Shown here: in pieces, positions 52,425 through 63,632 of the stretch | Numbering within the stretch: position 1 is the stretch's first letter | Layout of the letters: each line of letters begins with the position of its first letter | From: Procambarus clarkii | Lineage: Eukaryota; Arthropoda; Malacostraca; Decapoda; Cambaridae | Assembly: GCF_040958095.1 (NCBI RefSeq) | Contig: NC_091160.1 | Location: 36,842,165-36,906,164, forward strand | DNA: 64,000 nt | Direction: 5' to 3' | Translations under genes and position numbers: made by a program | Notes under the pieces: generated by a model | The model's database searches: none | Seen by the model: only the letters and a program-made list of their open reading frames with translations | What the model was told of the DNA's origin: nothing

Positions 52425-53960
52425 GAGGCAGCAGCAGCAGACCTTAGGCAGTAAGTAGCTAGTGGTGACATCAGGCAAGAGGCAGTGACAAGCAGTAGTG
52501 GCAGCAAGAGAAGAGGCAGCAACAGCAGCAGCAGTAGTAGCAAGGAAGAGGCAGCAACAGCAGCAGTAGTAGTAGCAAGGAAGAGGCAGCAACAGTAGTA
52601 GCAAAGAAAAGGCAGCAACAGTAGCAGCAGTAGCAGTAGTAGCAACAGCAGCAGCAGCAGTAACAAGGAAGAGGCAGCAGCAGCAGCAAGGAAGAGGCAG
52701 CAACAGCAGCAGTAGTAGTAGTAGCAAGGAAGAGGCAGCAACAGCAGCAGTAGTAGTAGCAAGGAAGAGGCAGCAACAGCAGCAGCAGCAGTAGTAGCAA
52801 GGAAGAGGCAGCAACAGTAGTAGCAAAGAAAAGGCAGCAACAGTAGTAGCAGTAGTAGCAACAGCAGCAGCAGCAGTAGCAAGGAAGAGGCAGCAACAGC
52901 AGCAGTAGCAAGGAAGAGGCAGCAGCAGCAGTAGTAGCAAGGAAGAGGCAGCAACAGCAGCAGTAGCAAGGAAGAGGCAGCAACAGCAGCAGCAGTAGTA
53001 GTAGTAGCAAGGAAGAGGCAGCAACAGTAGCAGTAGTAGCAAGGAAGAGGCAGCAACAGTAGCAGCAGCAGCAGTAGTAGTAGCAAAGAAAAGGCAGCAA
53101 CAGTAGCAGTAGTAGCAAGGAAGAGGCAGCAACAGTAGCAGCAGTAGCAAGGAAGAGGCAGCAACAGTAGCAGCAGCAGCAGTAGTAGTAGCAAGGAAAA
53201 GGCAGCAACAGTAGCAGTAGTAGCAAGGAAGAGGCAGCAACAGTAGCAGCAGTAGTAGCAAGGAAGAGGCAGCAACAGTAGCAGCAGTAGTAGCAAGGAA
53301 GAGGCAGCAACAGTAGCAGCAGTAGTAGCAAGGAAGAGGCAGCAACAGTAGCAGCAGTAGTAGCAAGGAAGAGGCAGCAACAGTAGCAGCAGTAGTAGCA
53401 AGGAAGAGGCAGCATGGAAGAGGCAGCAACAGCAGCAGCTTGGAAGAGGCAGCAACAGTAGTAGCAAGGAAGACACAGCAGCAGCAAGGAAGAGGCAACA
53501 GCAGCAGTAGCAAGGAAGAGGCAACAGCAGCAGTAGCAAGGAAGAGACAGCAACAGTAGCAGCAAGGAAGACACAGCAACAGCAGCAGCAAGGAAGAGGC
53601 AGTAGCAGTAGTAGCAAGGAAAAGGCAGCAACAGCAGTAGTAGCAAGGAAAAGGCAGCAACAGCAAGCAACAAGGCAGCAACAGCAAGCAACAAGACGGT
53701 GGCAGCAGCATCAAGCAGTAAGCAACGGGGCAGCAGCAGTAAGCAACGGGGCAGCAGCAGTAAGCAACGGGGAAGCAGCAGTAAGCAACAGGGCAGCAAC
53801 AACAGCAGCAAGCAACAAGGCACAACAGCAGCAGCAAGCAACAAGGCACAACAGCAGCAGCAAGCAACAAGGCACAACAGCAGCAGCAAGCAACAAGGAA
53901 AAAGCAACAACAGCAGGAGCAGCAGCAAACAACAAGGGAACAGCAGGAGCAGCAGCAGCA
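52425..53960. repeat. 1.5-kb CAG/TAG/AAG triplet-based satellite
   Basis: Built from units such as agcaaggaagaggcagcaac followed by variable runs of agtag and agcag. Unit lengths are multiples of three, so several minus-strand frames stay open for about 500 codons (Leu/Cys/Ala-rich) without being genes. From about 53660 the motif changes to gcagcagcagtaagcaacgg and agcaacaaggcacaacagca. Confidence 0.9.
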
Positions 53961-54139
53961 GCATAGCGGTAGTGGTGGTAGTGATGACCGGTGTAGTTCT
54001 TGACCAATGTCAGCTGGTCGGCTCCTCCCCTGAACCGAGCAACAATTTACTGCACTTCATCCCCCCCCCCCCCCCACCTTGTTTTCCCTCATTTAATAGC
54101 ATCAATCTGCATTTCCGTTGTTCACAAACACATTTCAAC

Positions 54140-54448
54140 GGGTCCGTCTAATTACCACAAGCTTCACAAAGCTTCCTGGCAATTCGTTAGCAATGAATAA
54201 ATATGATACGTTAGGTTAAGCTAACCTAACCTAACTGAAGCTTGGATCGTCGACTTGATTTGGTGTCACCAGCTTTTTTTTATTTTCGCCTAATTTCTTT
54301 ATAAAAAGATACTTTTTCAGATTAAAATTATGTTTTTTTCGTGTTGTACATTCAGCACCAACATTATAATGAGTAAATATATCATATTTATTCATTACTA
54401 ACGTATTGCCAGGAAGCTTTGTGTAGCTTGTGGTAATTAGACGGACCG
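54140..54448. mobile_element. MITE with long inverted ends and 9-bp target duplication (MULE-like)
   Basis: The left end ggtccgtctaattaccacaa runs through agcttcctggcaat to aataaatatgata; the right end is its reverse complement over about 70 bp with few changes. The perfect 9-bp repeat catttcaac lies at 54131-54139 and 54449-54457. Long inverted ends with a 9-bp duplication fit Mutator-like elements. No transposase. Confidence 0.75.
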
Positions 54449-54654
54449 CATTTCAACAAAGAAATACTGTACAATTAAGAAATACAACCGACATCGAAAT
54501 ATCTGTACACCTGATAAATGCCAATTTGGATAAATGGGTACTTTATCCAGTGAATGGATAAATGGATAAATGGGTACTTTATCCAACTCGCCTTAATCCA
54601 AGAAAGGATAAATGACCTGTGGAAATATTTATAAGGAAATCCCACGCCGAGGTG

Positions 54655-54960
54655 GGAAATGGGTGGGGAAATAGGTAAAGGTTAGGGGGGAAATAGGTAA
54701 AGGTTAGGGGGGAAATAGGTAAAGGTTAGGGGGGAAATAGGTAAAGATTAGGGAAATAATAGGTAAAGGTTAGGGGAAGATTAGATAGAGGTTAGGGGAA
54801 GAATAGGTAAAGGTTTAGGGAAGAATAGGTAAAGGTTAGGGGAAGAATAGGTAAAGGTTAGGGGAAAATATGTAAAGGTTTGGGGAAGATTAGGTAAAAG
54901 TTAGGGGGAAGATTAGGTAAAGGTTTGGGGAAGAATAGGTAAAGGTTAGGGGAAAATAGG
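54655..54960 (+). repeat. G-rich minisatellite, about 20-bp unit
   Basis: The unit gggaaataggtaaaggttag repeats about 14 times with changes (gaaaga, gaagaatagg). The ggttagg core is not in the (TTAGG)n register, so it is not a telomere tract. Confidence 0.85.
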
Positions 54961-56718
54961 TGCGGAGATGACGTAACTGTAAGGAGAACTAGGTGGTTGT
55001 AAAGAAAGTCAAGGAGTGGGAAGAGGACAAGGGGGAAGAAAACATGAAGTGGAAGGAAAAACAAGATGTGGGAACGGGGAAAAAAGGGAAGGGGGGGGGG
55101 GGGTAACGGGAACACGAAATGTGGATGTGAAAAAATAGGGGAAACAGGAACGTATGGATGTGACACACTAGGGTGGGGGAGAAATAGGGTGGAAAAGGAA
55201 ATGAAAGAGGAAAAAGAGGGGAAAAGATGAAAGATAGGGAATAAACAACTTGCTGGACCCATGGTGTTATAACTTAACTATTCTGACGTAGGAGCGTTTC
55301 CGAAAACCAAAATGGGAGAAAACGAGGTGGGAGGGGGGGGGGGGGGTGAAGGGTAATGAAGACCCCCCCCCCCGTATATATCACCTATATACACCTATAC
55401 ATCACCTATATACACCTATATATCATCCAATAAGCAGTCTACCAGACAATACTGTGACTAAACTTTGGCTAGGCTACAAGTACCTCTGGGAATTTGCACC
55501 ACCACCTGATGTAGACTTGACTAAATGTAAACTGTCAGAAAAACTATTCACATACTTTGCGACACTGTAATCGAGTGTGAAAAAAAAAACGGCAAATTGA
55601 GGGCCGTGTGTCAATGGTAATCAAGAAATGGGTAAGTACTTCATGTAAAATGAGTGCTTTGTTAAATGAACGGTGGGGTTCAGTTCATGTGTCCTCTGTC
55701 AACCTTTCCACCACCGCCCACGGGATAGGTATATGGTGCTTGCTTTAAAAAAAAAACTGACTGCTAAAATACACCAGGCGAGAGAGGATATGGGGCGACA
55801 GTGGAGGTGAAGCCAACCACCATATAACGGTGACACACAGGCAAGTCACACTACTGCCTCTCACCACACCTCTAATTCTGCGTGCACACCCCTCATACGC
55901 ATTCCTAACATCTTAGATCCCAGTTTATATATTATAAATACACAAGGCAGGCCAGCCTTGTCTCTTACAACCCCCCGCGGTTGAATCTTCCTGCAGGAAC
56001 TGAATTATAATTAAGTCTATCTCTTGAGCACCTCCACTTGTACTTTGCACGTACTGTACTTACTAATAGGCAAGTACTTGTACTCCAACATTATTTCTTT
56101 TACTTGGTGGAGAGAGGAAGAAGAGCCGTTGATCCCAGATATTCACAGTGCTCTTTGATTGTGCCACTGTTCAGTCCTATCGCATCTTTCGCTCAAATTA
56201 GTTATTCAATTGCGCGTATCTGGGATCTGACCATGGAGTAGCTTCCATAAATATTTTATATATATAAAATCTCATTCTTCCCAGAAGCACAGTTTAAGGA
56301 CGTCGAGACAGCCCCAATAATTTAAGTATTTTTTTTGTACTGTGTATGTCTGCGATTTCTATATTCAGATACATTTCCTTCTATTTCAGACACATTTCCT
56401 GTTTGAGGTGAACAGCGAATTGTGCACCGAGCAGTACTGAAGGTGGCCGGGGGGGGGGGGGGGGTGTTGGAGATATTTGGGAAGTAATTGTGGTGGACTT
56501 CCTTCATTCCAGAGTTCGCCATTTTCCTGTCTGACACAACGTTTGCTTCGTTACTAAACGTTAGTTTGTCCGGCATCATTATTCTTATGGATGTTTTACT
56601 TGTTGTTTATTAACAATGAGATCTGCTTACGCCCTGTATCCCGCTTATATGGAACTGATCACTTGAAAATCAAGGGTATTACTCCATAGTCCTGAACGGG
56701 AAGGTGGGTGGGGTGGGA

Positions 56719-57720
56719 GTGAATCAGCGACCATGGGAGGGGAGACCCCCTCACTCATCCCTTTCCCAAAGTGTGAGTGGGTGTACTCACCTAGATGTGC
56801 TTGCGGGGGTTGAGCTCTGGCTCTTTGGCCCCCGCCTCTCAACTGTCAATCAATTGATGTACAGATGCCTGAGCCTACTGAACTCTATCATATCTACATT
56901 TACAACTGTGTATGGAGTCAGCCTCCACCACATCACTGCCAAATGCATTCCACCTGTTAACTACTCTGACACTGAAAGCGTTCTTTCTAACGGCTCTGTG
57001 GCTCATTTGAGTACTCAGTTTCCACCTGTGGTGTCCCCTTGTTCGCGTACCACCCGTGTTAAACAATTTGTCTTTATCTACCCGGTCGATTCCCCTAAGA
57101 ATGTTGTAGGTAGTGATCATATCTCCCCGCGAAGGCATGTGTGTGGGAGAGCGTGAATCAGCGACCATGGGGAAGAGACAGACCCCCCTCACCCACCCTT
57201 CTCCCAAGTGGGTGGGTGGGAGGGCGTGGATCAGCTACCATGGGAGGGGAAAGATCCCCCTCCCCTTCACCCACCCTTTCCCAAGTTGGTGGGGAGGGCG
57301 TGGATCAGCTACCATGGGAGGGGAAAGACCCCCCTCCCTTCACCCACCCTTTTCCAAGTTGGGTGGGTGGGAGGGCGTGGATCAGCTACCATGGGAGGGG
57401 AAAAGAGACCCCCCACCCTTCCCCAAGTGTGGGTGGGTGGGAGGGCGTGGATCAGCTACCATGGGAGGGGAAAGACCCCCCCTCCCCTCACCCACCCTTC
57501 CCCAAGTGTGGGTGGGAGGGAGGGCGTGGATCAGCTACCATGGGAGGGGAAAGACCCCCCTCCCCTCACCCACCCTTCCCCAAGTGTGGGTGGGAGGGAG
57601 GGCGTGGGTCACCGACCATGGGAGGGGAGAAACCCCCCCCCACCCACCCTTCCCCAAGAGTGGGTGGGTGGGAGGGAGGGCGTGGATGAGCGACCGTGGG
57701 AGGGGGAGACACCCAGGGTG
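56719..57720. repeat. 73-79-bp minisatellite split by a LINE fragment
   Basis: The phrase gcgtggatcagctaccatgg or a variant starts at 57151, 57224, 57298, 57375, 57445, 57524, 57602 and 57680, with one more copy at 56719. The gap between 56719 and 57151 is filled by the LINE fragment. Overlapping Gly/Pro-rich frames are artefacts. Confidence 0.88.
56783..57139 (-). mobile_element. 5'-truncated LINE fragment inside the minisatellite
   Basis: The minus strand reads ILRGIDRVDKDKLFNTGGTR, KLSTQMSHRAVRKNAFSVR and WNAFGSDVVEADSIHSCK, the same reverse-transcriptase C-terminus as 16172-16634. The 3' tail (gtgcttgcgggggttgag in plus reading) meets the array at about 56783. Confidence 0.8.
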
Positions 57721-57894
57721 AAGGTGGAGAAGTATGTCGTCGTCACCAGTGGTGGCGTCAGTCGCTGACCCACCGTTGGTCTCTTTAAGTGTGTCGCCTC
57801 CGCCACCTCCACCTCCATCACTCACACACACACACACATCTACATCAACGAATTATTCCCAGAAATACACACACTCAAATAAACGCATACCTAC

Positions 57895-58375
57895 ATACAC
57901 ATCCATATTCATACGTAAATACATATTCATATTCATACGTAAACACACATCCATATTCATACGTAAATACACATCCATATTCATACGTAAATACACATCC
58001 ATATTCATACGTACATACACATCCATATTTATATGTAAATACAAATAAATGCACATACATCCGTAAATACACATCCACACACATTCGTAGATAAACATCC
58101 ACATACATACATACGTAAGTACACATACATATGCATATGTAAATACACATACATATGCATATGTAAATACACATACATATGCATATGTAAATACACATAC
58201 ATATGCATATGTAAATACACATACATATGCATATGTAAATACACATACATAAATAAACACATGCATACATAAATACACATACATATGCATACATAAATAC
58301 ACATACATATGCATACATAAATACACATACATATGCATACATAAATACACATCCTTTAACATACAACAAGACACA
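57895..58375. repeat. Two adjoining 24-bp tandem arrays
   Basis: 57895-58045 repeats catccatattcatacgtaaa units; 58115-58345 repeats catacatatgcatatgtaaa and later catacataaa variants. Both have a 24-bp period, so frames stay open (for example VCIYVCICM repeated on minus). Confidence 0.88.
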
Positions 58376-58479
58376 TCCACATTCATATACACAGAGAAAA
58401 AGCTTTCAAGAAGTGAGAAAATCATTGCACATTAACAGTTTACATTTACAGCTGTAAAGCTCCCATCTGGCTTATCAGG

Positions 58480-59680
58480 TAAGGTAAAATATTCCCCCCC
58501 CCCCCAGTCTAGCCTATTATACAGTAGGCTACAGACTATACAAACTTAACCTTGCTAAATTTACGAGTCAAATGTTGTATGTCATTCATATTATGCACAT
58601 ATTTATACTACATTGCCTAATATTGTGCATAACAAAAATATACGAACAAATTAAAACAATCTTTGGTTAACAGACAACAAATTTTTACGCCTTAAAATTT
58701 GCCTCAGTTGGTATATTTCCGAGCTAGTAATGAGGCCTAGGCATCAAAGGCATTTTAGAGATATGTATTGATAGACTGGTCGCCATCAATCCTGACTTCG
58801 TTTTAAATGTACATTCTATCAAAACTCTTCTCATTGACTCTTTTTATCTTGCTCAGCATTGCCATGCACTTTCAAGTTAGTCTATTCATCCATGCAAGTA
58901 TTTTCACCAATTTTTTGTTCAACTTACCTTAATGGGAAAGTGATTAAAATGCTCACTTACATCAATGGTTAACTATTTTCACCTACGGTAATTCGTGCCC
59001 AAATTAACCAAGTGAGGAAATTATTCAACCTATTCCTCGTGAAACTTACCCCATAGGATTATTACTTTCAACAGCAACCTTCCCAACTTACCTTACTCTT
59101 ATCTTTCCAGAGGCCTTGATAGGGACAGGAAGCTGACACCTTATCAAAGTTCCCCCCTTCTCTAATTGTTCCTGAAAATTTTATCAAACTGGATTTTGAA
59201 CTGCAGTAATGCGTTGGCTATGGCTTCAGCGGGTAGGCAGTTCCGTGGGTTAATAAACCTATGGGTGTAAAAAGCATCTGTATTGTCGTACACGGTGGCT
59301 TGTTGAGCTTGAAGTTGTTACCCCTTATATGCATTATACTTGACCTTGTTGAGCTTGAAGTTGTTGCCCCTTATATGCATTACACTTGACCTTGTTCAGT
59401 ACATCCATGGGTTAAGTGTTGATATAGTACTTGCTCTATGTCCAATTTACCCCCTATAACCAGATGCTTTCACCTATGCCTTGTCATACTCGGCCCCAGG
59501 AGGAAATTTTGCTGAAATAATTACAGTATATACGATTCTTTAATTATATTACAAAACTTAAACAATAAAATATTCCATTAAACTCCCAATTAAATATGAA
59601 ACGAGCCTAACTGTTATACCCAAACAAACATGCAATGAGCTAGTTGGTTTTACTCTATACATTCAAATTAAATTTTTTTA
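58480..59680 (+). other. Region upstream of the gene 3 start
   Basis: AT-rich, with a 13-base C run near 58494 and a minus-strand LINE fragment at 59150-59480. A 5' UTR exon or promoter of gene 3 should lie here or further upstream, but I could not locate it. Confidence 0.35.
59150..59480 (-). mobile_element. Degraded LINE fragment with internal 47-bp duplication
   Basis: The antisense resembles a CR1/jockey-like reverse-transcriptase C-terminus (INPRNCLPAEAIANA, LLQFK). The stretch cttgttgagcttgaagttgt to cacttgacc occurs twice in tandem, at about 59299-59345 and 59346-59393. Confidence 0.55.
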
Positions 59681-60586
59681 ATGTCCTGGCAGATGCGATG
59701 CAGATTCTCCAGTATTTGTTCAATAAGGATAACCCTAATTGTAATGGCAAGTATTGTACTTGGAACCCTGTACTGTCGAATACTGGGCATGCAAGCTTCA
59801 ACCCACCTCACAAGACCTGGTAAGACTGTCACACAATCACCTAATATCTCAAACCCAATGCAAGATCTGCCTTGGATGATGATTCAAGATACTGGACAAC
59901 TCCCCAATACAGAGGCAAGCACCTTGATCAACGATGAGTCCAAGATTTATCAATATACTCCAAATAACATTAGGCCTATTGTCCCAAAAAAACGTAACCA
60001 AGTAAATGCTAACGCTTACAAAATAGAGCTAACAGATGACATAGGGGATGACATTCAATCAAATACTAAGCAACAACATCTGGAACAAATCCTGGAAGGT
60101 GTTGAACGCATTCATAAAGCAGCACGTGCCTACATGGAAAAAATTGGGTATGACCCACCACAAAGGAAAAATTTCCTCCAAACCAAATGGCAACAGGCAA
60201 AAGATCAACAAAATACTACAAAAATAAACAGTGCTGATCAAATATACACTCAAGAGATAAATAACACACACCACAAAAGCAAACTGCAGGAAACTAATGT
60301 AAATTTTCAACATTTCCGAAGACATGTTCTACCAGGCACCCATGACAGTGCAAATATCACTTATTATAACACACAAGAGGAAAGATCCACTCACAACTCC
60401 TTCACAGAAAATTCATGTGATATACTGCTAAACCTTGCTCCTTGTTCGTGTACACGTCACTTGACGCCTGCAACACCATGTCCAAATGAGACAATAGGGC
60501 AAAGCCAAATACATACAAAAATATACGACGAAATGAAGGAATCAACATGCAATGACTGGGCGACTATGCGAGGAACTAATCAGTCT
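59681..60586 (+). CDS. Gene 3 exon 1 (anchor and stem)
   Basis: Two starts are possible: ATG 59681 or ATG 59693. The second directly follows a good acceptor (tttttaatgtcctggcag), so 59681-59692 may be intron and the first coding exon may begin at 59693 after a 5' UTR exon. The donor GTGAGT at 60587 leaves phase 0 after NQS. Both starts keep the membrane anchor. Confidence 0.75.
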
Positions 60587-63500
60587 GTGAGTATACAAGA
60601 GAAAACTCTATAGTCTTTAGTTAACTCTTGTGTGGCAGTGCAGCATATAATTTGTACTGTACAGTAAGTATAGATAATGTAATATCTATTATTAAAACTT
60701 TCAAAGTTTTTTCTTTTGCATGGGAATCATTTTAGGAACTACGCTGTCAACTTTCAGCTTTGCTTTATGGTCCATTTCAATTAATAAAACTTACTTGTAT
60801 AACATTAGAAATATTTATGCAGGTTGGTAATAAGACTAAAGTTTGTCCAGATTAAATGCATCGGATCAACTAAGCACTTTATCTAGTGACATTTGGTTTC
60901 CAGTAATTGTTGGGAAGCAAATTCAATTTTTCATTTAGAAAATTTAAATATTTTCTGTTTCAATTGAAATGTACTAGATATATGAGTACAGTACATGGAA
61001 CACTACCATGGTGGCCTGTAGCAGTCATCAGCGCAAGTAACTAGCAGCCAAATGATCTCAGGTTAGTTGTCCAGGCACGAGAAAACGTTTGGCCACGTTC
61101 CCCCCTACACCTGATGCCTCTGTCCACTTAGCAGTAAATAAATACCTGAGAGTTTGGTAACTGTTGTGGGTTGCATCCTGGGGAATGTCAGCTGTTGGCC
61201 TGAAGGACCTCGAGAAGTTTAATGGTATACTGTTCCTTATAATGGGAAATTAGTTGAGTAATAAGGAAGTTTTCTAGTTCTAATTTGAGGATAACTTGTT
61301 TTTAATGTCAAGTAGGCTATTATTGGGGGTATCTAGCCATCTATCTTCACAACATTTGCCTATAGAAGTATCAATGACAGTAAAGTAATTACCAGGAAAA
61401 ATTTTGAATTTAGGATAGTTTTTGTAGTGATGGTATGTGTGTGTGTGTGTGTGTGTGTGTTTAAATGGCGATACAAATTAAACACTGATACAGTGTTGGC
61501 TGTGTATCAGTTTATCTATTAAAGATGAGGTGCATTTAATGCTGTATCCTCATTATAAAGGGATTACAAGGGCCAAGATTCAAAAGGCATTAAGAACCTT
61601 CATGAGTTGGCAACAGTGACAGGATATTATTGTGATTGTCTCATAGGTAAACAACTTACTATAAATTTGTGGAGACTTTCCCCACTATAAATGTACAAAC
61701 ATTTACGAATAAAGTTCTTGAATTTGAATCTGAACTATCAACAGTTTAAAATTATTATTTTATGTTCTGCTGACATACAACAGTTGTGTACTATCATGTG
61801 AATCTTTATATGAATGATGATTAATGGTTTTTATTTGCATTTATCTTATTTATGATTCTTTTTTTATCAAGGTGTGAATATCATCTTAATTATTATGATC
61901 CCCTCCCCCAACTTCACGCTATGGTGAGGAGAGAGAAATGTTCAAGTGATAATGAACATAATTCACAGTTCCCTTTACCAAATGGTCAGTCACTCAAATC
62001 TGTCGGCACACAGCAACACTGCTTAACATATGCTCTCACTTTCAGGTAGTAAGCTTTAGCTTATTTGGCAAATTCCCGAGCTCCTACTACAGTGGAGCTT
62101 TTACTCTGATGCAGAGGCTATCACGGGTGTACCCGGGTTGGTCAGTTCGGTTTTATCACGACCTGGACTTCTCCGACCCAGTCAAGAAGAAGTGGATGTG
62201 CTCCCTTGCATGCAAATACAAACAGCTAGATTTTTGTTATGTTGGAAATCTCCCGGGAGGTAAATTAAATATCCTCATTAATCATGATGTACTGTACTGT
62301 ATTGGGACAACTCCTCAAATACTGTACAAGCAAAATAATAAAAAAGTAAATAATTATCAGAACTGAAAAATTATAATTCTGTCATTGTTTTCATAATAAA
62401 GTGCAAAGTTTTATTTTTTCACTGATGGCATAGAGAACTGTGAAGCACATTATAAGTACTAATATATATATATACATTAAAAATTTTCCATAGATTTATC
62501 ATCACCACATTTTCCAGTATGGTAGGGCAGGATGGCAATATCCTGGAGTAAAATGGCAATCAATACTGGAAAGTGAGTCCAACATTAAAATTATACCCAT
62601 CTTACACATCACACAGCATTACACATAAACAAGTGCTGTACCAACAATGTTCGGCCAATCATTTAATACAGTACCCCTACTGCTTCACAAGACCAGTTTT
62701 ACTGAACTGTACACTGATCCTCATGAGTTTTGTTAAATACTGTACATGCAAAAATCAAACCATTTATTCTGTAAGTACACTGTCATCAATCAAATAACTT
62801 AAGACATTTTTGCATTCTACATCTCTTAATGGAATTTTATTTTCTAACTCATTCTCTTAACACTACACATGATTCTCAATAGTGTCCAATTTTCTGCTCT
62901 AATTCCTTATATTTATCATTCATGCCACACCAGCAGCTTGCATCCATACCAGATACAGGGTCAGAACTTCCACTCCATCCAGCCCTCTGGCCGCATTTCT
63001 TCCAATCATATTCTTTCTAACCAGAACTATCGATACACCAGCCACTTTTCTTCCTTGACTCACTGTACTCTCAATATAATTTGTACAGCTTACTCCTGGT
63101 CTGTAACACAGCTCAGACATTTAAACCCTTCAACAATTTCTACTGCTTCTCCATTCGTGTTAATTTCACAGTGATAATTCCCTTTCCTCTCTTATAACAA
63201 TGTTTTTTGCCCAAATTCACTTTTAGTAATGCTGTGTCTTACACCAATAAAACTTCCATACAATCTACATTAATCTCATTTTATGCTAGAAAAAAGTAAT
63301 CACATAGAATATATACTGTGCCAACTTTTAACACACTAAAATTACTGTACTCCTTATTTCACTAAATTTACATTTCTCTCTAATATTCTTATATACAGTG
63401 CTTGTATACTTTATACAAAACTAATCTCACTACTGTAAGAGACGTAATGATATTCAAGTAATCAGTACCAAAACTGGCAGACCTTGGTGACATACAGTGG

Positions 63501-63632
63501 ACAATAGGAACCGTTTGGAGACTAGCTGTGATGGGAGATCCACTGGTACAGAGATTTATCATACGGGACACCGACTCCCCTATTTTACAGCGTGAAGTTG
63601 ATGCCGTACAAGAATGGCTGAATTCTGATAAG
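59681..63632 (+). CDS. Gene 3: type II membrane protein, glycosyltransferase-like, 3' end outside window
   Basis: Three exons (59681-60586, 62046-62259, 63481-63632) join in phase to 424 residues; exon 3 ends in a donor, so the gene continues. Residues 17-36 (ITLIVMASIVLGTLYCRI) form a signal anchor after a short basic N-terminus, the layout of Golgi type II enzymes. Residues about 38-300 are a polar Gln/Asn/Thr-rich stem with several NxS/T sequons and a late cysteine cluster (APCSCTRHL). The domain then starts: VVSFSLFGK, YPGWSVRFYHDLDF, QLDFCYVGNLPGDLG, VWRLAVMGDPLV and RDTDSPILQREVDA. The DxD in RDTDS (D403, D405) is the type of acidic pair that binds metal-nucleotide sugar. I recall similar uncharacterised proteins in arthropods and molluscs, but enzyme class and substrate are unknown. 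Confidence 0.8.
60587..62045 (+). other. Gene 3 intron 1
   Basis: Holds a decayed family 1 SINE (61025-61235) and a short (GT)n run near 61436-61460. No further exon is supported. Confidence 0.55.
61025..61235 (+). mobile_element. Decayed tRNA-derived SINE, family 1
   Basis: Ordered matches to 2617-2872: tgatgcctctgtccacttag, cagtaaataaatacctg and gttgcatcctgggg. The promoter head is badly changed. Confidence 0.55.
62046..62259 (+). CDS. Gene 3 exon 2 (start of catalytic-like domain)
   Basis: Strong acceptor ctctcactttcag, phase 0, encoding VVSFSLFGKFPSSYYSGAF, YPGWSVRFYHDLDF and CKYKQLDFCYVGNLPG. Donor GTAAAT. A second open frame upstream (61872-62043) is not needed and would not fit the phase. 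Confidence 0.83.
62260..63480 (+). other. Gene 3 intron 2
   Basis: 1.2 kb of AT-rich sequence with no repeat or exon that I can assign. Confidence 0.5.
63481..63632 (+). CDS. Gene 3 exon 3 (RDTDS motif)
   Basis: Acceptor aaactggcag and donor GTAAGT. Encodes LGDIQWTIGTVWRLAVMG, DPLVQRFIIRDTDSPI and LQREVDAVQEWLNSDK. Remaining exons should lie beyond 64000. Confidence 0.85.

Noticed and set aside
52368-53964. Minus-strand frames of about 400-500 codons rich in Leu, Cys and Ala
   Set aside because: They read through a triplet satellite; the same sequence is open in several frames and has no non-repetitive part.
54655-54960. Possible interstitial telomere repeat
   Set aside because: The unit is about 20 bp and only contains ggttagg by chance; it is not a (TTAGG)n run.
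55346-55570. 74-codon plus-strand frame ending in FTYFATL
   Set aside because: The first half is simple repeat and the second has no recognisable family or splice signals, so it is not called.
57113-57768. Plus-strand Gly/Pro/Trp-rich frames of 180-202 codons
   Set aside because: They are the minisatellite read in three frames.
57853-58425. Minus-strand frames of up to 190 codons with repeating Tyr/Cys/Met/Val
   Set aside because: They are the 24-bp arrays read in frame.
61852-62049. Additional exon of gene 3
   Set aside because: Exon 1 leaves phase 0 and exon 2 enters at phase 0 directly; no acceptor in this stretch fits both, and the sequence lies in the intron.
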